Assembly: GCA_963725155.1 (NCBI GenBank)
Contig: CAVRXU010000004.1
Span: 114,993 to 178,992, forward strand
Direction: 5' to 3'
Length of the DNA stretch: 64,000 nt
From: DATDAH01 sp963725155
GTDB lineage: Bacteria > Actinomycetota > Acidimicrobiia > Acidimicrobiales > DATDAH01
Each line of letters starts with the position of its first letter. Position 1 is the stretch's first letter. A model generated the notes under the pieces. That model did no database searches. It was not told where the DNA came from and worked only from the letters and a program-made list of their open reading frames with translations. Shown here one piece after another: positions 24,812 to 33,174 of this stretch. The translations under genes were made by a program, and so were the position numbers.

Positions 24812-25492
24812 GTGGGTACCCGGATCCTGACCGTCGAGGACGACGAGCGCATCCGTACCGCGGTCAAGCTCGCCCTCGAGGACGAGGGCTGGGATGTCGC
24901 CGAGGCCGAGGACGGCGAGGAGGCTCTCAGCGCCTTCAGTGCCCAGCCCTGCGACGTCGTGCTCATCGACATCATGCTCCCGGGCATCGACGGCTTCGAG
25001 GTCTGCCGGGCCATCCGGCGGGAGAGCGACGTGCCCATCGTCATGGTGACCGCCCGCAACGACACCCACGACGTGGTGGCGGGTCTCGAGGCCGGCGCCG
25101 ACGACTACCTGACCAAGCCGTTCGCCCCCAAAGAGCTGTCGGCCCGCATCCGGGCCCTCCTCCGCCGGGCCCGCACCAGCGACAGCCGGATCGACCGCCT
25201 CAAGTTCGGTGACCTCGAGATCGCCCAGGACGAGGGCGAGGTGACCCTGGCGGGCGAGACCGTGCACCTGACCAAGACCGAGTTCCGCCTGCTCATCGAG
25301 CTCGCCTCCAACCCGGGAAAGGTCTTCTCCCGCGAGGTCCTGCTCGATCGCATCTGGGGGTACGGCTACTTCGGCGACGGTCGGCTCGTCGACGTCCACG
25401 TGCGCCGCCTGCGCATGAAGGTCGAGCCCGACCCGGCCAACCCCCGCCACGTGGTCACCGTGCGAGGCCTGGGCTACAAACTCGCGCCCTAG
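24812..25492 (+). CDS. OmpR/PhoB-family response regulator (MtrA-like)
   Basis: A 226-residue two-component regulator. Receiver domain: acidic pair in ILTVEDDERIR, phosphoacceptor Asp 53 in VLIDIMLPGIDG, and the conserved Lys in LTKPFAPKEL. A winged-helix output domain follows (LTKTEFRLLIELASNPGKV, VDVHVRRLRMKVE, RGLGYKL). It is directly followed by its histidine kinase and a GerMN lipoprotein, the same order as mtrA-mtrB-lpqB, which controls division and envelope genes in actinobacteria. GTG 24812 is chosen for family length; ATG 24794 is an alternative. Confidence 0.92.
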   Translation: MGTRILTVEDDERIRTAVKLALEDEGWDVAEAEDGEEALSAFSAQPCDVVLIDIMLPGIDGFEVCRAIRRESDVPIVMVTARNDTHDVVAGLEAGADDYLTKPFAPKELSARIRALLRRARTSDSRIDRLKFGDLEIAQDEGEVTLAGETVHLTKTEFRLLIELASNPGKVFSREVLLDRIWGYGYFGDGRLVDVHVRRLRMKVEPDPANPRHVVTVRGLGYKLAP

Positions 25493-25506
25493 GCTCCCCA
25501 CCCGCC

Positions 25507-26907
25507 GTGGCTCGGTTCCGTTATCAACGTCGTCTCGGCCTCCGGGCCCGTGTCACCGCGGCCTTCGGCCTCGGGGCGCTCTTCACCGCGGCCCTGCTGG
25601 CCGCCACCACCTTCGGCATCAGCCGCGAGCAGCTCATCCGCCAACGGGAGTCCTCGTCCTCGGTGCCGTTCTTCAACAACGCCCGCATCGTGCAGGAGCG
25701 CCTGCAGGCCGGAGGCGACGTCGATGCTCTGGGCCTGCTCCAGGACCTTCAGACCACCGGTGGCTCGCATCCCGTCCTCTTCCTCACGGAGGAATGGATC
25801 TCCACCGACCAGCGCTTCGGCGAGGCCGCGCTGCCCTCCAATCTGCGCCTGGCGGTCCTCGATGGCGGCGCGGCCCAGATGCGGTACTCACTGGACGGTG
25901 CGCCGGAGCTGGGGTTCGGCATCTTCCTGCAGACCGCCGAAGGCGACGCCGCCTACTTCGAGATCGTCTCGCTGGACGAGACCGAGAGCACCCTCCGGTC
26001 CCTGGGCATCATCCTCTTCGGCGCCTCGCTGCTGGCCACCGGTACCGGCGCCGCCCTCGGCTGGTGGGCCAGCCGCCGGGCCCTCCTCCCTCTCTCCGAG
26101 GTCGGCTCCGCGGCCGAAGCGATCGCCGGTGGCCGGCTGGACACCCGCCTGGAAGCGGCCAACGATCCCGACCTGGCCCGCCTCACCGAGTCGTTCAACG
26201 ACATGGCGCAGGCCCTGGAGAACCGGATCGCCCGGGATGAGCGGTTCGCCTCTGACGTCAGCCACGAGCTGCGCTCGCCGCTCATGACCCTGTCGGCCTC
26301 CATCGAGGTGCTGAAGGCGCGCAAGGACGACCTCGACGAGCGGGCCGGGAGCGCCCTGGACCTCCTGGTGGCCGACGTGGCCCGCTTCGAGCAGCTGGTC
26401 AACGACCTGCTGGAGATCTCCCGTCTCGAAGCCGGGGCGGCGGAGCTGGACCTGGACCCGGTCGACCCGTCAGAGCTGGTGCTGCACGCCGTCGGGGCCT
26501 ACTCGAGCGCGCCGGTGCCCGTGCTCTACGACGAGGACGTGGCCGGTACCCGGATCCTGGTCGACAAGCGGCGCATGGAGCGGGTCGTGGCCAACCTGCT
26601 CGACAACGCATCCAAGTACGCGGGCGGGGCCACTGGGGTCCGGGTCGGGCTGATCGAGGACCGGGTCCGCATCGTCGTGGAGGACGAGGGGCCGGGCGTT
26701 CCTGAGGAGGTCCGCGAGAAGGTCTTCGACCGCTTCGCTCGCGGCACCGAGGCCGGGCGGCGGACCAAGGACCGGGGGGTCGGCCTCGGGCTGGCGCTCG
26801 TGGCCGAGCACGTGCGGCTCCACGGTGGCCGGGTGTGGGTGGAGGATCGCCAGGACGGACTCCCCGGCGCGGCCTTCGTGGTCGAGCTCCCGGCGGTGGT
26901 GCTGTGA
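25507..26907 (+). CDS. Sensor histidine kinase (MtrB-like)
   Basis: A 466-residue membrane kinase: membrane segment at about 15-38, an extracytoplasmic sensor region of about 130 residues, a second membrane segment (about 170-190), HAMP linker, HisKA with the phospho-accepting His 253 in DVSHELRSPL, and the HATPase with N box (NLLDNASKYAGG), G1 (EDEGPGVPEE) and G2 (GVGLGLALV). It pairs with the regulator 14 nt upstream and overlaps the lipoprotein gene downstream (GTGA). Signal unknown. Confidence 0.93.
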   Translation: MARFRYQRRLGLRARVTAAFGLGALFTAALLAATTFGISREQLIRQRESSSSVPFFNNARIVQERLQAGGDVDALGLLQDLQTTGGSHPVLFLTEEWISTDQRFGEAALPSNLRLAVLDGGAAQMRYSLDGAPELGFGIFLQTAEGDAAYFEIVSLDETESTLRSLGIILFGASLLATGTGAALGWWASRRALLPLSEVGSAAEAIAGGRLDTRLEAANDPDLARLTESFNDMAQALENRIARDERFASDVSHELRSPLMTLSASIEVLKARKDDLDERAGSALDLLVADVARFEQLVNDLLEISRLEAGAAELDLDPVDPSELVLHAVGAYSSAPVPVLYDEDVAGTRILVDKRRMERVVANLLDNASKYAGGATGVRVGLIEDRVRIVVEDEGPGVPEEVREKVFDRFARGTEAGRRTKDRGVGLGLALVAEHVRLHGGRVWVEDRQDGLPGAAFVVELPAVVL

Positions 26908-27464
26908 GGCGGCTGCCCCTGCTGGCCCTCGTCGTGTTCGCCGTCGCGGCGGCCTGCGGCGTCCCCGCCGACGATTCGCCGCAAGAGCTGACCGCGGACC
27001 AGGTGCCCTACGGTCTCCTCACCACCGCGCCGGCCACCCCGACCACGACCCCGGGTGGCCAGGAGGCCGACCTCTACTTCGTCAACGCCGACGGCGAGCT
27101 CGTCCCGGAGATCCGAGACGTCGAGGACCTGTCAGCGCGCACCGTGATCGAGTCACTCCTCGCCACCGACGCCAGTTCCCTCCCGCTCGGGGTCAGCTCC
27201 AACATCCCGCCGGACACCACCCTGCTCAACAGCTCTGTTGACGACGGGGTCCTCACCGTCGACCTCAGCCCGCAGTTCCAGACGATCGAGGCCGCCCGCT
27301 TCAACGCTGCGGCAGCCCAGATCGTCTTCACCGCCACCGGCGTCGAGGACGTGGAAGCGGTCAGCTTCCAGGTCGATGGCGAGCCGATCACGGTCGGCGA
27401 CGAGGAGGGCGTGGCCCAGATCGACCCGGTCGACCGCTTGGACTACGACCTGCTCCTCGCCTGA
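26904..27464 (+). CDS. GerMN-domain lipoprotein (reduced LpqB-like partner of the two-component system)
   Basis: A 186-residue lipoprotein with a signal peptide ending at Cys 18 (VFAVAAAC), a Thr/Pro-rich linker (TTAPATPTTTPGG) and one GerMN domain (DLYFVNADGELVPEIRDV, then VIESLLATDAS and LTVDLSPQF). In actinobacteria LpqB follows mtrB and binds the MtrB sensor region; LpqB has about 580 residues with a GerMN domain plus a beta-propeller. Here only the GerMN part exists. GTG at 26904 overlaps the kinase stop, so it surely belongs to this signalling unit. Confidence 0.83.
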   Translation: MRRLPLLALVVFAVAAACGVPADDSPQELTADQVPYGLLTTAPATPTTTPGGQEADLYFVNADGELVPEIRDVEDLSARTVIESLLATDASSLPLGVSSNIPPDTTLLNSSVDDGVLTVDLSPQFQTIEAARFNAAAAQIVFTATGVEDVEAVSFQVDGEPITVGDEEGVAQIDPVDRLDYDLLLA

Positions 27465-27471
27465 GGAGCGC

Positions 27472-28770
27472 TCAGTCCGCGAACCGGTCGGCCAGGTCGA
27501 GGCGGCGGAGCTTGCCGGTGGCCGTGTGGGGAAGGCCGTCCACGACGAAGACCTCCTTCGGGCACTTGTAGGCTGCCAACCGCTCGCGAGCCCGGGCCTG
27601 GACCTCGGCGGGCGAGGCCGAGCCGACCACGGCGGCACAGACCCGCTGGCCCCAACGCTCGTCCGCCACACCGAAGACGGCCACCTCCTCGACCCCGTCG
27701 AGGTCGTGGAGGGCCTGCTCGACCTCGAAGGGGTACACGTTGACCCCGCCGCTGATGATCAGGTCGTCGCGCCGACCGTCCAGGTACAGGTACCCGTCAT
27801 CGTCGAGGCGGCCGAGGTCGCCCACCGTGAAGGCGTCCTCCCGCCAGGCCCGGGCCGTGGCCTCGGCGTCCCGCCAGTAGGTGAACCGAGCGTGGTCGGG
27901 CACCGCGCACCAGATGGTGCCGTCGTCGTCCACCGTGAGCGTGCGCCCCGGCCGGGAGCGGCCGACCGTGCCCGGGCGGTCGGCCCACTCCCCCGCCGAA
28001 CAGGCCGTGAACTGGCCCTCGGTGGAGCCGTAGAACTCCCAGACCGACCCGGCGGGGAAGTGATCGACGGCCCACTGCTTGAGGGGCACGGGGCACGGGG
28101 CTCCGGCGTGGGCCACCAGGCGGAACGAGTCGAGCGGCGGCATCCCCGCCTCCCGGAGACGCTGGAGGTGGGCCGGGACCATGAACGCCGAGGTCGGGGC
28201 GTCGGTGGTCACCGCGGCGGCGAATGCGGCCGGCGTGAACTTCTCGAGCACGGTCACCTCCCCGCCCGCCAGCAGCGTCCCTGCCGCGAAGCGGATCGGG
28301 GCCGAATGGTGCAGGGGCGAGCACACCAGGTGGCGGTCGTCGGCCGAGAACCCCCAGAGCTCGTCCTCCTCGGCGACGAGGGCGGCGGCCTGGTCGTCGC
28401 TCAACACCCCGGACCAGACGCCCTTGGCCTTGCCCGTCGTCCCCGACGTGTAGTGCATCGGCCGGGCCCGCGGGTGACGGGCCAGGTCCACGGGGTCGGC
28501 CTCGGCCAGGCGAGCCATCTCCGCCGGTCCCAGCCGCGCGACCACCTCCGCGTCAGCGACCAGCGGGTCGAGCTCGGCGTCGGTCAGGGCGGCGTTCAGG
28601 ACGACGGGCACGATCCCCCGCCGCAGCGCGGCCAGCACGGTCAGCAGGAGCAGGACCGACGACGGTGCGACGACCGCCACCCGGTCACCCTCCCCCCACC
28701 CCCGGGCGACCAGTCCTCCGGCCAGGCGCCGCTGCTGCTCCTCGGCCGTCGCCGCCGTCAGGGGGGACAC
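27472..28770 (-). CDS. ANL-superfamily acyl-CoA synthetase-like protein, short form
   Basis: Adenylate-forming enzyme of 432 residues. The AMP/P-loop motif YTSGTTGKAKGV, the motif EFYGSTEGQFTA, the hinge TVGDLGRLDDDGYLYLDGRRDD and the C-terminal catalytic Lys region HTATGKLRRLDL are all present, so it should be able to activate an acid to acyl-AMP and probably acyl-CoA. The N-terminal 40-60 residues normally seen before the first alpha/beta unit are missing, making it short for the family. Substrate not predictable. Begins 6 nt after pfkA and is probably co-transcribed with it; it is convergent with the lipoprotein gene (7 nt between stops). Confidence 0.82.
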   Translation of the reverse strand: MSPLTAATAEEQQRRLAGGLVARGWGEGDRVAVVAPSSVLLLLTVLAALRRGIVPVVLNAALTDAELDPLVADAEVVARLGPAEMARLAEADPVDLARHPRARPMHYTSGTTGKAKGVWSGVLSDDQAAALVAEEDELWGFSADDRHLVCSPLHHSAPIRFAAGTLLAGGEVTVLEKFTPAAFAAAVTTDAPTSAFMVPAHLQRLREAGMPPLDSFRLVAHAGAPCPVPLKQWAVDHFPAGSVWEFYGSTEGQFTACSAGEWADRPGTVGRSRPGRTLTVDDDGTIWCAVPDHARFTYWRDAEATARAWREDAFTVGDLGRLDDDGYLYLDGRRDDLIISGGVNVYPFEVEQALHDLDGVEEVAVFGVADERWGQRVCAAVVGSASPAEVQARARERLAAYKCPKEVFVVDGLPHTATGKLRRLDLADRFAD

Positions 28771-28776
28771 GGATGA

Positions 28777-29811
28777 TCAGCCGAAGAAGACCTCGGCGAC
28801 GCCGTGGTAGAGCTCGGGGTCGACGGTCTTCAGCTCCCCCACCCCTTCGGCCAGCGGGACGCGGATGATGCGGTCAGCCCGGAGAGCGACCATCGAGCCG
28901 AAGTCCCCGTCGTGGACGGCGTCGATGGCGGCGATGCCGAACCGGGTCGAGAGCACTCGGTCGAAGGCCGTCGGAGTCCCGCCCCGCTGCACGTGGCCGA
29001 GGATGGTGACCCGGGACTCGTACCCGGTGCGTTTCTCGATCTCCTCGGCCAGGACCTGGCCGATGCCACCGAGGCGTACGTGGCCGAACTGGTCGACCTC
29101 GCCGCTGACCAGCTCGAGGGTGCCCTCCTTGGGCACCGCCCCCTCGGCCACCACGACGATCGAGGCGTAGCGCCCGCCCTCGTGGCGGTGGACGATGGCG
29201 GCGCAGACCTCCTCGATGTCGAAGGGCTCCTCGGGGATGAGCGTCATCGTGGCGCCACCGGCGATCCCGGCCCAGAGCGCGATGTGGCCGGCGTGGCGGC
29301 CCATGACCTCGCAGACCATGACCCGGTCGTGGGACTCGGCGGTGGTGTGGAGGCGGTCGATGGCATCGGTCGCGATCTGCACCGCGGTGTTGAACCCGAA
29401 CGTGACCTCCGTGGCCGACAGGTCGTTGTCGATGGTCTTGGGCACGCCGACGACGGCGACGCCGTGCTCGGCATGCAGCCGGTTGGCCACGCCCAGGGTG
29501 TCCTCGCCACCGATGGCGACCAGGGCGTCGACCTCGAGGTCCGCCAGGGTGGCCAGCACCTGCTCCGGCCCGCCGTCGACCTTGAACGGGTTGGTCCGGG
29601 ACGAACCGATGATCGTCCCGCCCCGGGGCAGTGTCCCCCGGAGCTGGTGGACGTCGAGGGGCATGGTGTCGCCGTCCACCACGCCCCGCCAGCCGTCGCG
29701 GAAGCCCAAGAGGGTGTCGCCGTAGTGGCGCTCCCCCTTGCGCACCACGGCCCGGAGCACGGCGTTCAGCCCCGGGCAGTCGCCTCCACCGGTCAGCATC
29801 GCCACCTTCAT
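28777..29811 (-). CDS. pfkA: Phosphofructokinase, predicted pyrophosphate-dependent
   Basis: A 344-residue group III phosphofructokinase (N-terminus MLTGGGDCPGLNAVLRAVV). Where ATP-dependent E. coli PfkA has Gly 104 (GGDGS) and Gly 124 (PGTIDND), this protein has Asp 104 in GGEDT (101-105) and Lys 125 in PKTIDND. The Asp/Lys pair is the known signature of PPi-dependent enzymes such as that of Amycolatopsis methanolica; it blocks the alpha-phosphate site of ATP. The enzyme would thus convert fructose 6-phosphate reversibly using PPi. The ATG at 29811 follows TAGGGT by 7 nt. Divergent from glpK. Confidence 0.93.
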   Translation of the reverse strand: MKVAMLTGGGDCPGLNAVLRAVVRKGERHYGDTLLGFRDGWRGVVDGDTMPLDVHQLRGTLPRGGTIIGSSRTNPFKVDGGPEQVLATLADLEVDALVAIGGEDTLGVANRLHAEHGVAVVGVPKTIDNDLSATEVTFGFNTAVQIATDAIDRLHTTAESHDRVMVCEVMGRHAGHIALWAGIAGGATMTLIPEEPFDIEEVCAAIVHRHEGGRYASIVVVAEGAVPKEGTLELVSGEVDQFGHVRLGGIGQVLAEEIEKRTGYESRVTILGHVQRGGTPTAFDRVLSTRFGIAAIDAVHDGDFGSMVALRADRIIRVPLAEGVGELKTVDPELYHGVAEVFFG

Positions 29812-29848
29812 GAGGCCCACCCTAGAGAGGGATAGGTTCTTGCGTCCT

Positions 29849-31342
29849 ATGGCCGTCGTGATCGCCCTCGATGCCGGGACGACCGGGGTCCGGTCCCTGG
29901 CCATCGACCCCTCGGGGACGACCAAGGGCTGGTCGTACCGCGAGTTCACCCAGCACTTCCCCGGTCCGGGCCTGGTCGAGCACGACGCGGCCGAGATCTG
30001 GTCCGCGGTCACCACCACCCTGAGCGAGCTGATGGCCTCGGTGGACGAACCCGTGGCCGCCATCGGCATCACCGACCAGCGGGAGACGACCGTGGTCTGG
30101 GACCGCCGCACCGGCGAGCCCCGCCACCGGGCCATCGTCTGGCAGGACCGGCGCACCGCCGATCGCTGCCAGGCCCTCACCGACGCCGGTCACCTCGACA
30201 TGGTCCGCCGGCGGACCGGCTTGGGCCTCGACCCCTACTTCTCGGCCTCCAAGCTGGAGTGGCTGCTCGGTCCCGGTGGGGTCGACGCCGACGCCGACCT
30301 GGCCTTCGGCACCGTCGACTCGTGGCTCCTCTGGAACCTCACCGGTGGCGCGGTCCACGCCACTGAGCCGACCAACGCCAGCCGGACGCTGCTCTACGAC
30401 ATCCGTGACGGCCGGTGGTCCGACGAGCTGCTCGACCTGTTCGGCGTGCCCGCCTCCTGCCTGCCCGAGGTCCGGCCGACCAGCGGGCGGTTCGGGACGA
30501 CCACCGACGGCCTGCCGGTGCCTGCTGGCATCCCGATCAGCGGCATGGCCGGTGACCAGCAGTCCGCCCTGTTCGGCCAGGCCTGCTTCGAGGCCGGGAT
30601 GACGAAGAACACCTACGGCACCGGCTCGTTCATCCTCATGAACGTGGGCCCGACCTGTCCCGAACCGGTCGAGGGCCTGCTGACCACCATCGCCTGGCAG
30701 CTGGGCGACGACGACCCCGTCTACGCCCTGGAAGGAGCGATCTTCGTCACGGGCGCCGCCGTGCAGTGGCTGCGGGACGGCCTGGGGATCATCGCCGACG
30801 CGGCCGAGACCGGCCCCCTGGCCGAGTCCTGCCCGGACACCGAGGGCGTCTACCTCGTCCCCGCCTTCACCGGCCTCGGCAGCCCGTGGTGGGACCCGTG
30901 GGCCCGGGGCACGATCGTCGGGATCAGCCGGGGGACGGGCCGGGCCCATCTGGCCCGGGCCGTGGTCGAGGCGATGGCGTACCAGACCCGCGACGTCGTG
31001 ACGGTCATGTCCGCCGCCTCGGGCTGCGCCGTCGAGCTGTTGCGGGTCGACGGCGGGGCCTCGGCCATGGACCTGCTGCTGCAGCTGCAGGCCGACCAGC
31101 TCCAGGTCCCGGTGGCCCGCCCCGTCAACCAGGAGACCACCGCCTTCGGCGCCGCCTACCTGGCGGGCCTGGCCGAAGGGGTGTGGGCCGGCCTCGACGA
31201 CGTCACCCAGGCCTGGCACCTCGACGCCCAGTTCGAGCCGGTGGCCACCGCTGAAGAGGCCGACGCCAAACACGCCCAGTGGCTCCGGGCCGTCGAACGC
31301 TCGCGCGGCTGGGCGGCCGGCGAGCAGGAGCCTCCTACTTGA
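29849..31342 (+). CDS. glpK: Glycerol kinase
   Basis: FGGY-family kinase of 497 residues, close to the usual 500. It has the phosphate loop DAGTTGVRSLAID, the glycerol-kinase-like ITDQRETTVVWDRRTGEP with R/E residues for glycerol binding, IVWQDRRTADRC, GMAGDQQSALFGQ, YGTGSFILMN and VDGGASAMDLLLQLQAD. It makes glycerol 3-phosphate, the substrate for the GlpD encoded at 49 kb. Divergent from pfkA with 37 nt between starts; TAGGTT ends 10 nt before the ATG. Its stop codon lies inside the TetR operator. Confidence 0.94.
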   Translation: MAVVIALDAGTTGVRSLAIDPSGTTKGWSYREFTQHFPGPGLVEHDAAEIWSAVTTTLSELMASVDEPVAAIGITDQRETTVVWDRRTGEPRHRAIVWQDRRTADRCQALTDAGHLDMVRRRTGLGLDPYFSASKLEWLLGPGGVDADADLAFGTVDSWLLWNLTGGAVHATEPTNASRTLLYDIRDGRWSDELLDLFGVPASCLPEVRPTSGRFGTTTDGLPVPAGIPISGMAGDQQSALFGQACFEAGMTKNTYGTGSFILMNVGPTCPEPVEGLLTTIAWQLGDDDPVYALEGAIFVTGAAVQWLRDGLGIIADAAETGPLAESCPDTEGVYLVPAFTGLGSPWWDPWARGTIVGISRGTGRAHLARAVVEAMAYQTRDVVTVMSAASGCAVELLRVDGGASAMDLLLQLQADQLQVPVARPVNQETTAFGAAYLAGLAEGVWAGLDDVTQAWHLDAQFEPVATAEEADAKHAQWLRAVERSRGWAAGEQEPPT

Positions 31343-31357
31343 CCGCACGGTCAAGTA
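31336..31357. promoter_or_regulatory. 22-bp perfect palindrome, operator of the TetR gene
   Basis: TACTTGACC (31336-31344) and GGTCAAGTA (31349-31357) are perfect 9-bp arms around GCAC. The site includes the glpK stop codon and runs straight into TACCGT (31356-31361), the -10 element located 6 nt before the tetR GTG. A repressor here would cover the promoter core, as expected for TetR autoregulation. The same regulator could also affect distant genes with similar sites. Confidence 0.8.
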
Positions 31358-31367
31358 CCGTCGTGTC

Positions 31368-31955
31368 GTGGCCCGGCAACTGACCCCTCGGGGTGAACAG
31401 CGACGAGAGCAGCTCATGGCCTTCGCCATCGGGCGCTTCGCCAGCCACGGCTACCACACGACCTCGGTGGCCGAGATCGTCGAGGGCATCGGCGTGGGCA
31501 AGGGGGTCTTCTACTGGTACTTCGACTCCAAGGAGGCCCTTCTCCGCCAGATCCTGAAGGACGCACAGACGGATCTGCGCCGCCGCCAGCAGGCCGCCAT
31601 CGGCGAGGAGACCGATCCCCTCCGCCGCATCGAGCTCGGCATCCGGGCCTCGCTGGACTGGTCGGCCGACAACGGGGACCTGATCAAGCTGGTGCAGTTC
31701 GCCGAGACCGAGGAGCGCTTCGCCGAGGCCCTGCGCCGGGGCGAGGAGATCGCCGTAGCCGACGCCGTGCGCCACCTGAAGGACGCCATCGTCGAGGGTC
31801 AGATCCCGGACCGGGACCCGGAGGTCCTGGCCCACGCCGTCCTCGGCGTCACCGGCCAGCTGGCCCGGACGTTCATCCACGAGCGCTCGGAGGGAACCGC
31901 CGACGTGGCCGACAGCGCCGTCGCCTTCTGCCTGGGCGGGTTGTCCCGCCCCTGA
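31368..31955 (+). CDS. TetR-family transcriptional regulator
   Basis: A 195-residue TetR regulator with the N-terminal HTH (EIVEGIGVGKGVFYWYFDSK, about residues 38-57) and an alpha-helical ligand-binding domain. The phrase GVFYWYFDSKEALL is typical of the recognition helix region. GTG start at 31368. Its own promoter is covered by the palindrome at 31336-31357, so it is probably autorepressed. The ligand is unknown; TTGACC-type palindromes are common for TetR proteins of fatty-acid metabolism, but this is only suggestive. Convergent with alaC. Confidence 0.91.
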   Translation: MARQLTPRGEQRREQLMAFAIGRFASHGYHTTSVAEIVEGIGVGKGVFYWYFDSKEALLRQILKDAQTDLRRRQQAAIGEETDPLRRIELGIRASLDWSADNGDLIKLVQFAETEERFAEALRRGEEIAVADAVRHLKDAIVEGQIPDRDPEVLAHAVLGVTGQLARTFIHERSEGTADVADSAVAFCLGGLSRP

Positions 31956-31956
31956 G

Positions 31957-33132
31957 CTAGTGCAGCTCGGGCAGGGCAGCCCGCAGCTGGCGGATGGCCT
32001 GGCCGATGCGGTGCTCGTTCTCGATCAGGGCGAAGCGCACGAAGCCGTCGCCACCGGGGCCGAAGCCCACGCCGGGTGACACCGCCACGTGGGCCTCCTT
32101 GACCAGCTTGGAGGCGAACTCGATCGAGCCCATCCCGACGTAGGGCTCGGGGATCGGGGCCCAGGCGAACATGGTCCCCTTGGGCCGTTCCATCGGCCAA
32201 CCGATCCGATCGAGTCCGTCGCAGAGCGCGTCACGGCGGGACTGGTAGATCTCGTTGACCACCTTGGGGTGCTCCGGGTCCTCGTTGAGGGTCACCGTGG
32301 TGGCGATCTGGATGGGCTGGAACGCCCCGTAGTCCAGGTACGACTTCAACTTGGCCAAGGCCTGGACGACTTCGGTGTTGCCCACCAGGAAGGCCGACCG
32401 CCATCCGGCCATCGAGAAGGACTTGGTCATGGAGTAGAGCTCGACGGCGACGTCCTTGGCCCCCGCCACCTCCAGGATGGACGGAGGTTGGTAGCCGTCG
32501 AAGCCCAGCTCGGCGTAAGCGAAGTCGTGGACGAGGATGACCTCGCGCTCCCGGGCGAAGTCGACCACCTTCTGCATGAAGTCGAGGTCGACGCAGGTCG
32601 TGGTCGGGTTGTGCGGAAAGGACAGGACGATGACCTTCGGCTTGGGCCAGGAGTACTGGTAGGCCTCGGCCATGTTCTCGAAGAAGTCGACGTCGGTGCT
32701 CAGCGGCACCTCACGCACGTCGGCGCCGGCGAACAGCGGCCCCCAGATGTGGATGGGATAAGAGGGCGAGGGCACGAGGCAGGCGTCGCCCCGGTCGAGC
32801 AGGACCCACATCAGGTGGGAGAACCCTTCCTTGGCCCCGATGGTGTTGATGATCTCGAGATCGGGGTCGAGGGTGACGCCGAAGCGGCGCTCGTAGAGGG
32901 CGGCGACGGCCTGGCGCAGCTTGGGGATGCCCCGGGAGGACGAGTAGCGGTGGTTGCGAGGGTTCTGGGCGGCCTCGGCCAGCTTGGCCACGGCCACCTC
33001 CGGCGACGGCAGGTCGGGGTTCCCGAACCCGAGGTCGACCACGTCGACACCGTCCCGACGAAGCTCGATCTTGAGCCCGTCGATGATCGTGAACACGTAC
33101 GGCGGCAGCGACGTGATCCGGCGGAACTCCAT
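31957..33132 (-). CDS. alaC: AlaC-type class I aminotransferase (alanine/glutamate-pyruvate)
   Basis: PLP aminotransferase of 391 residues, closest in motifs to E. coli AlaC (YfdZ). Visible: FGNPDLPSP, RYSSSRGIPKLRQAVAALY, LSFPHNPTTTCVD (the NPT region), LVHDFAYAELGFDGYQPPS (Asp/Tyr binding PLP) and the Schiff-base lysine in YSMTKSFSMAGWR, with FVRFALIENE carrying the substrate-binding Arg. It would exchange amino groups between alanine/glutamate and their keto acids. Start at 33132 with TACCCT ending 8 nt before it. Downstream of ROK by 42 nt. Confidence 0.92.
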   Translation of the reverse strand: MEFRRITSLPPYVFTIIDGLKIELRRDGVDVVDLGFGNPDLPSPEVAVAKLAEAAQNPRNHRYSSSRGIPKLRQAVAALYERRFGVTLDPDLEIINTIGAKEGFSHLMWVLLDRGDACLVPSPSYPIHIWGPLFAGADVREVPLSTDVDFFENMAEAYQYSWPKPKVIVLSFPHNPTTTCVDLDFMQKVVDFAREREVILVHDFAYAELGFDGYQPPSILEVAGAKDVAVELYSMTKSFSMAGWRSAFLVGNTEVVQALAKLKSYLDYGAFQPIQIATTVTLNEDPEHPKVVNEIYQSRRDALCDGLDRIGWPMERPKGTMFAWAPIPEPYVGMGSIEFASKLVKEAHVAVSPGVGFGPGGDGFVRFALIENEHRIGQAIRQLRAALPELH

Positions 33133-33174
33133 CGGGGTCGAGGGTAGCGGCGCGGTTCGGCTGCCCTCGGGACT

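Noticed and set aside
30640..30690. CPEPVEG peptide in glpK, resembling peptides encoded by a known dispersed repeat in some bacteria
   Set aside because: Alignment with E. coli GlpK shows the same spacing between MN-G and GLLTTIAW, so nothing is inserted; the match is chance.
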